Assembly (NCBI GenBank): GCA_027306595.1
Contig: DAHUZI010000133.1
Coordinates: 1 to 61,589, forward strand
DNA length: 61,589 nucleotides
DNA from: Candidatus Dormiibacterota bacterium
GTDB taxonomy: Bacteria; Chloroflexota; Dormibacteria; Aeolococcales; Bog-877
Direction: 5' to 3'
Below the pieces are notes generated by a model. It made no database searches. It was not told the DNA's origin and worked only from the letters and a program-made list of their open reading frames with translations. Within the stretch, counting starts at the first letter, position 1, and every line of letters starts with the position of its first letter. Both the position numbers and the translations under genes were made by a program. Below are positions 7,903 to 16,113 of the stretch, one piece after another.

Positions 7903-8891
7903 TGGCCAGCCAGACCCAGATCGCGGACTTCCGCACCAAGTACCTACCCTGGGCGGCGAAGGCGTCGCGGTCCACCGGGCTCAACCAGTGGACGATCCTC
8001 AGCCAGTGGGCGAACGAGACCAACTACGGGACCCAGTTCGCCCGGCCCAACAACATCGGCAACATTGGCGTCTACCCGGGCGGTCCCAACCCCGCCTACG
8101 CCAGCGTCGGCGCCGGGGTGAAGGCGTACGAATCCTTCATCACCTCCTCCACCGCTCCGGGGATGGCCGCCCTGCGCGCGACCCGCGGGCAGAGCATCGC
8201 TGAGCAGTTCCGCGCGCTCGGGAACTCCGCCTACGCGGGCAGCCACTACAACAGCGGCGGCGGCCCTGGCTCCGCCCTGGCCGGCGTCCTGGCCGCCCTC
8301 AATCCGACCGTGAGCCCGGGCGCGGCGAGCAGTCCGCCGGGCGCTGGGGTCCAGCTCCCCACGACGATCCGGCTGGCAGGGCCGGCCGTTGTGAGCTGGT
8401 TCGAGCACCTCACGGCAGCCCAGCAGCGCGCGGCCTCTGACCTCTCGCTCCCGAAGGGGTCGCACGTGCTGAGCGTGAAGTGGCCGGGGCTGAGGTCGAC
8501 GACTGCGGAGATCACCTACCTCACGGCCGCCGGCAAGAAGGTCACCACGGAGTTCCTGACCGTCCCGCCCGGCAGCGTGAACCTGAAGGGTGCAAAGAAT
8601 CCGCTGTGGGGACCGACCCCAACACAGACGACGGGCGCCGCGCACAAGGCAGCCAAGACGGCGGGGAACATCGCGGGTGCGGTAGGGGCCCTGGTCAGCT
8701 TCCTCACCGAGTTCGCCGGCGGACTCACCCTTGAGCGTGTCGGGATGGCGCTACTCGCCTTCGCCATGGTCGCAGGGGGCCTTCTGCTCCTGGTGACGGG
8801 GAGCCAGTCAAAGTCGCTCGGCCGCAGCCTGCAGCCGGCGGACGCCGCGGCGAGCGGCGCGCAGTCCGCCGCGGCCGCCCTAGCCGACTGA
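7902..8891 (+). CDS. Glucosaminidase/lysozyme-like protein with C-terminal TM segment
   Basis: STGLNQWTILSQWANETNYGT...NNIGNIGVYPGG...YESFITSS domain; C-terminal MALLAFAMVAGGLLLLVTG hydrophobic helix. Confidence 0.6.
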   Translation: MASQTQIADFRTKYLPWAAKASRSTGLNQWTILSQWANETNYGTQFARPNNIGNIGVYPGGPNPAYASVGAGVKAYESFITSSTAPGMAALRATRGQSIAEQFRALGNSAYAGSHYNSGGGPGSALAGVLAALNPTVSPGAASSPPGAGVQLPTTIRLAGPAVVSWFEHLTAAQQRAASDLSLPKGSHVLSVKWPGLRSTTAEITYLTAAGKKVTTEFLTVPPGSVNLKGAKNPLWGPTPTQTTGAAHKAAKTAGNIAGAVGALVSFLTEFAGGLTLERVGMALLAFAMVAGGLLLLVTGSQSKSLGRSLQPADAAASGAQSAAAALAD

Positions 8892-8904
8892 CCGCGGCGC
8901 CGGC

Positions 8905-9357
8905 GTGCGCTTCCCGCGCCTGCTTCGTCGCCGGATCTCATCGCCGCCCCCCTCGACGACGCGCGCTCCGCGAACGCCCCGTCGGCAGCTCCCCGCTCCC
9001 GCGTTCTCGGGGCAGCCGGCCGACCGGCCCCTGCATTCCTGCCTGCCGCCGGGTTGGGCGCCGTGCATCCGGTGTGATCTCGGCGTTCCGGTGGGCACCA
9101 GCCTCTGCGCGCTCTGCGCTCGCGAGCTCCGGGGCCTCCGGCTGCCGTCGCCAACACCCCTTCTGGGACTCGACCTGGTCGAGGTGCCAGGCCCCACCGT
9201 GCGCGCCGCCGCCTTCCGCCACCACACCCGGGCGCTGCCCCGGCCCGCGGCCACCCGCACGGTGCCGACCCCGCCGCCCTCGATGACCCCGGCGGTCCTG
9301 CCAGACCCTGGCATCGGTCCGAGGCGGGAGCTCGCGGCACCGCCGCCGGGAGCGTAG
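8905..9357 (+). CDS. zinc-finger protein paralogous to 4738..5070
   Basis: LPPGWAPCIRCDLGVPVGTSLCALCARELRGLRL resembles PPGWGACRFCGDRVRRPERICQLCLAEAAGLRV. Confidence 0.5.
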   Translation: MRFPRLLRRRISSPPPSTTRAPRTPRRQLPAPAFSGQPADRPLHSCLPPGWAPCIRCDLGVPVGTSLCALCARELRGLRLPSPTPLLGLDLVEVPGPTVRAAAFRHHTRALPRPAATRTVPTPPPSMTPAVLPDPGIGPRRELAAPPPGA

Positions 9358-9490
9358 GCAGCGCACCCGGCGCCTCGCCACGGGCGTCGGGGTCACGCCG
9401 GCGCCCGCCCCGACGCTCAGTGGCGTCGACGCTCGACGGGACAGCCGCCAGATCGCGTCCTGACCCAGCTGGGTCCCCTATCCGCTGCCT

Positions 9491-9850
9491 CCAGCACCCT
9501 CGCGCGCCGCCACGGCCCGCACAGGGGCGATATATCGCCTTCATGGGTTCCGCCGAGGAACCCGAAGGCGCTGATCCGGTGGCCCAGGGGGTTGACGTCG
9601 CGGCCGGGTCGGTCACCCCCTACTCGGTCGCCCCTGCGCCTGGGTCGCCCGGCTGCACGCCGCGGCCAGCCGCCGCTGCCACGGGCTCGCCGGCGCCGGG
9701 GCTGCCCCCGGCGGTCGGTGTCCACGCCGCCCGACTGGCGTCCGGCCCTCCCCCTCCCTGGGGACCACCGCCAGCCCGGTCCGACGAGACCACCGGTGGG
9801 TACCCTGGCGGTCGGCGTCTCCGCAGGAGTCGGCGGCGCGGCGGTGGGGC
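9491..9850. repeat. Direct repeat copy 1 (about 360 bp, partner 10794-11153)
   Basis: Ungapped alignment at offset +1303; contains palindrome GGCGATATATCGCC at 9526-9539. Confidence 0.85.
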
Positions 9851-10140
9851 CCGACCTGGTCGTGGCGCCGGGCCCCCCCGTCCGCGACGACGGCTTTGCC
9901 ACCAGCCGCGGGCGCGGCTCCGGCCCGCGGTGATCCGCACGGTGCGGGCTTTGCGTGGCCCGGCGCGCCCGGGCGGCCTGGTCGGCCCCGACATCGGTCC
10001 GGGACGCGGGCTCGCGGCCAGGCCCGCCGGGGCGGAGGCAGCGCGCCCGGTGTGTTGGCCCGCGCGCCGGGTTCCTCCCCGGCGCCAGTCCCCGCGGTCG
10101 CCCCCTTCGACGCTCGAGAGGCAGGGGGGGCACTCGTCAG

Positions 10141-10228
10141 CCAATCTCGGCCAGCAACCCAAGGTCCCGCACCAGCTGACCGAGGCTGGATTCGGTCAGC
10201 GAGAACCCCGCCAGATCGCGCCCTGAGC
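10141..10228 (-). pseudogene. Fragment of tyrosine recombinase gene related to 13734..14708
   Basis: RC encodes RDLAGFSLTESSLGQLVRDLGLLAEIG, matching RDPAGERHALTESGVGQLVRDLGLRAEIG of the intact integrase; aligns to about 13933-14020. Confidence 0.8.
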
Positions 10229-10288
10229 CGGCTGGGGCCCTCGCCCTGCGGGGGGGCCACCGGACCACCGCCGGTCCCTCCTGGCGCC

Positions 10289-10404
10289 GTGACGGTCGTG
10301 ACGGTCGGTGACGGTCGGCCGCCCTCCGACCGTCACACCGGAATCCCCATCTTTGGAACTCGCCCCCGGGGGTCTGGAGGGGGTCAGTGACGGTCGTGAC
10401 GGTC
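10289..10404. repeat. Second iteron-like cluster: 6 copies of GTGACGGTC (5 direct, 1 inverted)
   Basis: Copies at 10289, 10298, 10308, 10328 (inverted, GACCGTCAC), 10387, 10396; two pairs exactly 9 bp apart. Confidence 0.85.
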
Positions 10405-10409
10405 GTTTC

Positions 10410-10793
10410 CCCTCTATAGAGGGAAGGAGGAGGAAGGAGAAGAGAGCCCAGGGCACTTCAGTACACCGCTCGCGCCGGACGTCCTTGCGCGCGGGATGGT
10501 CGCCTGGATCTCGGCGCCGGGTCCCCCGAGGCCTTCCGGAGGGTGACGGCCGAGATCCCCACCCAGCTCGGCGAGCTCGCGCCCGTCGCGCCGCGGCGGG
10601 TGCGCGCCGTCGAGCTCACCCACCGCGGCCGGCTCCTCGGCAGCGGGGTGGTCGACGGGTTGGGCATGGCCCCGTGCCCCCCGCCACCCCGACATTCCAG
10701 ACCCGCGTCGTGGTCGACCACCGTGCCTGCCTCCGGGACCGCCGCGTCCAGAGAGCGGCGCTCCTCGCGATCCGCCGTCAGGTTCGGCGACCC
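10410..10793 (+). pseudogene. Decayed copy of the Rep C-terminus and start of the following CxxC gene
   Basis: RRVRAVELTHRGRLLG matches RRVRAVYLAHRDRLVG of 1707..4112; VVVDHRACLRDRRVQRAALLAIRRQVRR matches VLVDHPAYVRDRRARRAALLTIRRQVRR of 4109..4741, with the same relative frame shift. Confidence 0.8.
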
Positions 10794-11153
10794 CCAGCAC
10801 CCCCGCGCGCCGCCACGGCCCGCACAGTGGCGATATATCGCCCCCATGGGGTCCGCCGAGAAACCCGAAGGCGCTGATCCGGTGGCCCAGGGGGTTGACG
10901 TCGCGGCCGGGTTGGTCACCCCCTACCCGGTCGCCCCTACGCCTGGGTCGCCCAGCTCCACGCCGCGGCGAGCCGCCGCCGCCACGGGCTCGCCGGCGCC
11001 GGCGCCGACCCCGGCGGTCGGTGCCCACGCTGGCCGACCGGCGTCCGGCCCTCTCCCTCCGTGGGGACCATCCCCAGCCCGGTCCGACGGGACCACCGGT
11101 GGGCGGCCTGGCGGTCGGCGTCTCCGCAGTAGACGGCGTCGCGGCGGCGGTCG
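10794..11153. repeat. Direct repeat copy 2 (about 360 bp, partner 9491-9850)
   Basis: Ungapped alignment at offset 1303; palindrome GGCGATATATCGCC at 10829-10842. Confidence 0.85.
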
Positions 11154-11203
11154 ACGAGCGGGACTCCGCACCAGCGACACGTCGACGTCCGCGGGCGGGG
11201 CAT
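10937..11203 (-). CDS. small zinc-finger-like protein (CRWCGVPLVDRRRDAVYCGDADRQAAHRWSRR)
   Basis: CxxC...YCxxxxRQAAxRW signature common in actinobacterial/Chloroflexota mobile elements. Confidence 0.5.
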   Translation of the reverse strand: MPRPRTSTCRWCGVPLVDRRRDAVYCGDADRQAAHRWSRRTGLGMVPTEGEGRTPVGQRGHRPPGSAPAPASPWRRRLAAAWSWATQA

Positions 11204-11269
11204 GGGGACGACGATAGTCCAAGAGGAGGCGGGCGGCAGACCTTTGGCCTCGCGCGTGCGTGAGGCGCT

Positions 11270-12091
11270 GTGTCACGGATGAACCTTCCGCTTGATCTCA
11301 GGAAGCTACGCGCACGCGCGCGCGGGAGAGGGCGGCGGATCGGGGCCCGCGGCTCGGCGCCGGCCGGTCGGACACCACGCGCGGCCCCGATCGGTCAGCA
11401 TGGGGCGAGCGCGCCGACGGGTCGGCGCGTTGCCCGGTGGAGGGATCGCGTGACGGTACTCGCCGCTCGCAGCCGGGAGCTGGGCGCGAGGACGGACGCC
11501 CAGGTCCTGGCCGTCGTGGATGCCGCTGGGCTGGCCGGCATCGAGCCGGCCCACCTGTTCGCGCGCGCCGGGCTCGACCCTCGGCGCGGGCGGCGGAGCG
11601 TCGCGCGCTTGGTCGCTCGCGGACGTGTGGTCCGGTCGAGCGCGCGGGGACGCTGCTTCTCGGCGGCGGCAACGCCGACATCCCCGCTGCGCCTCCCTCC
11701 CGGAACCAGGGCAACGCTCCCGGGCCCCGCTGGCGACCAAGGGGTCGCGCTCGCGGAGCTGATGGCCCTCCAGGGGCTCGACCCTCACGCGTGCTGGGTG
11801 CGGATGCAACAGCTCGGGCTCGTCCGGTGGTCGGTGCCGCCCGGCGGCGGCGCAGTCCCGACGCCAGGGACTCCGCGGCTCAGCGACTACCGCTGGCTCG
11901 ACGAGGGAAACCGCCTCGTCGATCCGAGCCAGGCCCCGATGATTCTGCGGCGAGCGATCCGCCAGTGCCAGGCGCCGGAGCGGGCCGCGAGGGCGGCGCC
12001 CCGCCGGGCCGGCCATGCCCAACGGACGCCTTCGTCGCCCACGCCGGGGCGCTGGGCCCGGTTCCGGGACTGGCTCCAGGCCCCGCCCTGA
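11270..12091 (+). CDS. hypothetical protein with winged-helix-like stretch
   Basis: 273 aa; LFARAGLDPRRGRRSVARLVARGRVVRSSARGRCF. Confidence 0.45.
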   Translation: MSRMNLPLDLRKLRARARGRGRRIGARGSAPAGRTPRAAPIGQHGASAPTGRRVARWRDRVTVLAARSRELGARTDAQVLAVVDAAGLAGIEPAHLFARAGLDPRRGRRSVARLVARGRVVRSSARGRCFSAAATPTSPLRLPPGTRATLPGPAGDQGVALAELMALQGLDPHACWVRMQQLGLVRWSVPPGGGAVPTPGTPRLSDYRWLDEGNRLVDPSQAPMILRRAIRQCQAPERAARAAPRRAGHAQRTPSSPTPGRWARFRDWLQAPP

Positions 12092-12425
12092 GGCAGCGTC
12101 GCGGGATGGGCGCGAGGCACCCCAGCGCGTCGTCCGTGTCGCCGTGGTCCAGGAGGAAGGTCCGCGGCGCGGGCCAGGGCCGCTCGGGGGCCGCTCCGTC
12201 GAGCAGATCCTCGACCTCCGGGTGGACCACGCTGGCGAAGATGGCCAGGCCGCCGACCGGCTCCGGCACCGTCTCGGCCCATCCCCGCCCGCACCGCCGG
12301 CAGGTCCGCGCCACCAGCTCCGGGCCCGGGACCGCCTCCACGTCGGGGTAGTCGCAGGTCGGGCACCGGCTCCAAGGGTCGAAGGGCTCAGGCGGGTCGA
12401 CCAGCTGGGCCTGGACCGCACTCAC
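11880..12425 (-). CDS. zinc-ribbon hypothetical protein
   Basis: CPTCDYPDVEAVPGPELVARTCRRCGRGW; 4-nt overlap with the start-side integrase gene; 3' end overlaps 11270..12091 antisense. Confidence 0.4.
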   Translation of the reverse strand: MSAVQAQLVDPPEPFDPWSRCPTCDYPDVEAVPGPELVARTCRRCGRGWAETVPEPVGGLAIFASVVHPEVEDLLDGAAPERPWPAPRTFLLDHGDTDDALGCLAPIPRRCLRAGPGASPGTGPSAPAWATKASVGHGRPGGAPPSRPAPAPGTGGSLAAESSGPGSDRRGGFPRRASGSR

Positions 12426-13576
12426 GGCCTCACCCCCGGCCTCTGGTGGTTGGCCGATCCGAGGCTGAGCGGGGCGATGGCCGCGCGCAGCTCGTCAAGC
12501 GCCAGGTGGTCGAGGTACCGCTGGGTGTGGGTGAGGCTGGAGTGGCCGAGCAGCTGCATGACCGCAACAGGGGAGGCCCCGGCCCGCAAGTTCCGTATGG
12601 CGTACGTGTGTCGCAGCGAGTGCGGCGAGATCCGCTTGGTGACCCCCGCCGCCGAGAGCCACCCGCGCAGTCGGCAGCTGATCCCAGCCGGAGTGAGGCG
12701 GCCTCGGGGATGCGCCCGGTCCCGCCTCAGGAACAGCGGACCCGAACTCTGGAGCGTCCGACCGTCCGCTGCGAGCATCGCGAGCATGGCGTCGCCCACT
12801 TCGGCGCGAACGGGAACCACTCGGTCCTTGGCGCCCTTGCCCTGGCGGACGTGCAGGGCCACGCCGCCGGCGCCGTCGCCCACGATGTCGGCGACGTCGA
12901 GGTGGCTCAGCTCACCGACGCGGAGGCCACTCCCGAGCGCGACCATCGCCAGCGCCAGATCGGCGGGTCCGCGGGCCTGCGCTGCGGCCAGGACCGCCGC
13001 CAGCTCCGGCGCGTCGAGGGCGGAATAGGGGCGGATGACGGTCGCTTTCGGCACGCGCAGAACCTCGTCGACGATGTCCCGGCCCAGCTGGTGGGCGCCG
13101 ATCGCCCGCGTCCACTTCAGGCAGGCCCGGACCGCGTGGATCGCGCTGGCGCGGCTCCCGGGCGCGAGGTGCGCCTGCGCCAGGACGTGGCCGCGGTAGT
13201 GAGCGAGCAGCTCGCCACTGAGCATCCCGAAGGCCGGCACCTCGACGAAGGCGAAGAAGGCCCGGAGGTGGCGACCGTAGACGCGCCGGGTCGCCGGCGA
13301 CTCGACCCGGCTGTCGAGCCACGCGTCGACCACCCGCGTCCACGGAAGGGTGGCGGCAGGGGGGATCGGCGGCACCGGGGTCAGGGCCTCGACCAGGTCG
13401 GCGATGTCCTGCCCCGCGGGCGGCCTCGCCGTGACGGCCGTACTCAGCCAGGCGGGCATGGGCGATCCGGACCCGGGCGGGGGCGCCTGGCTCACCGCCC
13501 CCACCGATCCGCTCACGGCTTCGCCCCGGCGGCGGTCAACGGCCGCAGCCGCGAGCGGAGGCCCGGTGCGGCCCAC
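12422..13576 (-). CDS. Tyrosine recombinase/integrase 1
   Basis: GSGLRVGELSHLDVADI, HSLRHTYAIRNLRAGASPVAVMQLLGHSSLTHTQRYLDHL catalytic boxes. Confidence 0.9.
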   Translation of the reverse strand: MGRTGPPLAAAAVDRRRGEAVSGSVGAVSQAPPPGSGSPMPAWLSTAVTARPPAGQDIADLVEALTPVPPIPPAATLPWTRVVDAWLDSRVESPATRRVYGRHLRAFFAFVEVPAFGMLSGELLAHYRGHVLAQAHLAPGSRASAIHAVRACLKWTRAIGAHQLGRDIVDEVLRVPKATVIRPYSALDAPELAAVLAAAQARGPADLALAMVALGSGLRVGELSHLDVADIVGDGAGGVALHVRQGKGAKDRVVPVRAEVGDAMLAMLAADGRTLQSSGPLFLRRDRAHPRGRLTPAGISCRLRGWLSAAGVTKRISPHSLRHTYAIRNLRAGASPVAVMQLLGHSSLTHTQRYLDHLALDELRAAIAPLSLGSANHQRPGVRP

Positions 13577-13733
13577 GTGAGAGGGGGCCGGACCGCCCCG
13601 GCGGCGCGGGAGGGGGGCGCCCCGCTTAGCCAGCGCGCCGCGGGCGCCGTCAGGATCGCGTCGGCCAGCGGGTCCGAGCGCCAGGTCAGGGGATGGCGAA
13701 GCACGGTCTCCTCCTCACAACCGCTGCGGGTGA

Positions 13734-14708
13734 TCAGCGCCCCCCGTCATCCGCGCGCAGGGCGTCCATGAGGGCGCGGTGGGCATCGGTCGGGGTCAGG
13801 TGGGCGTAGGTGCGCTGGATCATCTGCAGGGACGAGTGGCCGAGGACCTGCGCCACCAGGAGCGGGTTCATGCCGCGCTGGAGCAGGTATGTGGCGGCCG
13901 AATGGCGAAAGAGGTGGGGGTGCACTCGCCGGCCGATCTCGGCCCGCAGCCCGAGGTCCCGCACCAGCTGACCGACGCCGGATTCGGTCAGGGCGTGGCG
14001 CTCGCCAGCGGGATCGCGACGGCGCGCCGTGAACAGCCGATCAGTCACCACGTCGGCGCCCCCCGGGATCTGCCCAAAGCGTCGCAGGCGTCGCGCGAGG
14101 GCCGGGGCGAGCGGCACCAGCCGATCGCGGTTCCCCTTCCCGTGGACGAGCATGTACGTCTCGCGGTCCCGCTGCACCAGGTCGTCGAGCCGAAAGCGCA
14201 CCAGCTCTCCGACCCGGACGCCTGTGTCCGCCAGCACGCGCACGATCAGCTTGTCCCGTTCGTCTCGCGCCGCTCCCTCGAGCCGCTGGACCTCCTCTCG
14301 GCTCAACACGTCGACCACGCGCCGGCCCAGCCGCGGGAGCCGGACGTCCCCCTCGACTCGTTCCCCCTCGGCCCGCAGCCAGGCCAGGAGGCCTCGGACC
14401 GCCTTCACGTAGGTCCAGATCGACGACTCGCTGAGCGGGCCCCGGGCGCCGCCCGCGGTGCGGAGATGCGCGGCATAGCGCTCGAGGACGCGACTCGACA
14501 GCCCCGCGAGGTCGGTCAGACCCTCCCGCTCCGCCCAGGGGAGAAAGACCGAACGGAGCGGGTAGCCGTAGCTGAGGGTCACCGTCTTGGGCGAAAGGCC
14601 ACGGGCCTGGCAGGCGGTCAGGTAGTCCTCGACCGCCTGGCCGAGCGGCGCAGGGCGACCCCGGGCGGACTTGGCCGAGGGCGACCGGGAAGAGGAGTTC
14701 CTGCGCAA
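13734..14708 (-). CDS. Tyrosine recombinase/integrase 2 (XerD-like), adjacent to tRNA-Thr
   Basis: TGVRVGELVRFRLDDL, HPHLFRHSAATYLLQRGMNPLLVAQVLGHSSLQMIQRTYAHL. Confidence 0.92.
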   Translation of the reverse strand: MRRNSSSRSPSAKSARGRPAPLGQAVEDYLTACQARGLSPKTVTLSYGYPLRSVFLPWAEREGLTDLAGLSSRVLERYAAHLRTAGGARGPLSESSIWTYVKAVRGLLAWLRAEGERVEGDVRLPRLGRRVVDVLSREEVQRLEGAARDERDKLIVRVLADTGVRVGELVRFRLDDLVQRDRETYMLVHGKGNRDRLVPLAPALARRLRRFGQIPGGADVVTDRLFTARRRDPAGERHALTESGVGQLVRDLGLRAEIGRRVHPHLFRHSAATYLLQRGMNPLLVAQVLGHSSLQMIQRTYAHLTPTDAHRALMDALRADDGGR

Positions 14709-14869
14709 CGACTCTCACCTGGGTTGGGGACTATCCCGCTGTGTTAGAGCGTTACCATACCACATCTGTCCAGGAGTCCCCAGAACTCCCCAACGCCCGC
14801 CGCTCGTCGCCATCCATTCACGACTGTGAGATCGAAAAGATGGGAACGGCGCATCTCGGGGAAGGCCCG

Positions 14870-14941
14870 AGCCCAGACCGGGATTTGAACCCGGGACCCC
14901 TTCCTTACCAAGGAAGTGCTCTGCCACTGAGCTATCTGGGC
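14870..14941 (-). tRNA. tRNA-Thr(GGT)
   Basis: GCCCAGA acceptor, CTTCC-TTGGTAA-GGAAG anticodon arm, CCGGG-TTCAAAT-CCCGG T arm. Confidence 0.95.
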
Positions 14942-14945
14942 GTGG

Positions 14946-15028
14946 TGGGCGGGAGAGGATTCGAACCCCTGTAGGCGTACGCCTGCTGATCTACAGTCAG
15001 CCCCGTTTGACCACTTCGGTACCCGCCC
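14946..15028 (-). tRNA. tRNA-Tyr(GTA)
   Basis: GGGCGGG acceptor, GACTGTAGATC anticodon arm, long variable arm, AGGGG-TTCGAAT-CCTCT. Confidence 0.95.
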
Positions 15029-15048
15029 GCCACGAAGTATAGCGGGGG

Positions 15049-16002
15049 TCAGCCGGCCGTCTGGACCGCGAGCACCACCTTTCCGACCTTGCCGCCGGCC
15101 TCGAACCGCTCGTAGGCGCGGGCCGCCTCCGCGAGCGGCACTACCTCCTCCACCGGCACCGAAAGGCGCCCGCTCTCGAGCGCCGGGAGCAGCGCCGTCT
15201 CCACACCCCGGGCGGCCAGCGCCTTCTCCTCGAGCGGGCGTGCCCGCAGGGTCGACCCCCGGATCACTCCCCGCCGCCCCATGAGGTCGCCAAGGTTGAC
15301 CGGCGCCGTGGCGCCGGCGCCGATGCCGATCACGACGATTCGCCCCCCGGTGGCGAGGGCCCGCACGTCGCCCTCGAGGTTCGGGGCCCCGACCAGCTCG
15401 AGGATGACATCGAACGGCCCGGCGCTCACCCAGTCGTCCCCGGGGGCGAGGACGGTCGCCCCCAGGGCTGCGACCGCGGGCCGGGCCGCCTCCCGGCGGA
15501 CGGTCGCGCTCACCCGCGCTCCCAGCAGGCCGCCGACTTGGACGGCGGCCGTGCCGACCCCCCCCGCGGCGCCGTGAACGAGGAGCCGCTCGCCCGGCGC
15601 CAGGCCGGCCTGGGTGCACAGGGCGTCGTGGGCGGTGGTGAACGTCTCCGGGAACCCGCCGGCCGCCTCCCACCCGACCCCGTCGGGCACCGGCATCGCC
15701 ACCCGCTCGTGGATGAGCGCCAGCTCCGCCTGGCCGCCCCCCGCGAGCAGCCCCATCACCCGGTCGCCAAGGCGAAAGCGGCGGACCCCGGGACCGACGG
15801 CGGCGACCGTTCCCGCCATCTCCAGCCCCGGGACGTCCGGATCGGTCCCTGGGGGCGGGGGGTAGTGGCCCCGCCGCTGAAGGCGGTCGGCCCCGTTGAG
15901 TCCGGCGGCCGCCACTTGGACGAGGATCTCCCCCCCCGACGGGACGGGATCGCCACGGTCGCCGATCGTCACTCGGCCGTCGGCGAAGATCACGGCGCGC
16001 AT
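15049..16002 (-). CDS. NADPH:quinone reductase / Zn-type alcohol dehydrogenase family oxidoreductase
   Basis: VHGAAGGVGTAAVQ, GLEMAGTVAAVGPGV. Confidence 0.9.
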   Translation of the reverse strand: MRAVIFADGRVTIGDRGDPVPSGGEILVQVAAAGLNGADRLQRRGHYPPPPGTDPDVPGLEMAGTVAAVGPGVRRFRLGDRVMGLLAGGGQAELALIHERVAMPVPDGVGWEAAGGFPETFTTAHDALCTQAGLAPGERLLVHGAAGGVGTAAVQVGGLLGARVSATVRREAARPAVAALGATVLAPGDDWVSAGPFDVILELVGAPNLEGDVRALATGGRIVVIGIGAGATAPVNLGDLMGRRGVIRGSTLRARPLEEKALAARGVETALLPALESGRLSVPVEEVVPLAEAARAYERFEAGGKVGKVVLAVQTAG

Positions 16003-16113
16003 CGGTTCGCTCCATCCTGGGTCCGGCGCATGCTTCCCCACCGCTGGGCGGCGACCGGACGGCTAAGATCGACGGCGGAGGCCGAGCGAGGCCCCGCCCA
16101 AAGGAGCCGATCG

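Noticed and set aside
1-14869. Calling the left region a complete prophage
   Set aside because: No terminase, portal, capsid or tail genes recognised; a lysin-like gene alone is insufficient
1-14869. A second copy of the tRNA-Thr 3' end (attL) inside the window
   Set aside because: Looked for CCGGGATTTGAACCCGGG-like sequence to the left and found none; the boundary is probably outside the window
14715-14927. Minus ORF 14715..14927 and minus ORFs 45434..45712 / 45450..45710
   Set aside because: They translate through tRNA-Thr or antisense to tRNA-Val (e.g. GVPGSNPGLGSG, HQESNLGPLPCQGSALTT), a well-known annotation artefact
14746-16015. 423-aa minus ORF 14744..16015
   Set aside because: Runs across two tRNA genes and out of frame over the quinone reductase; not coding
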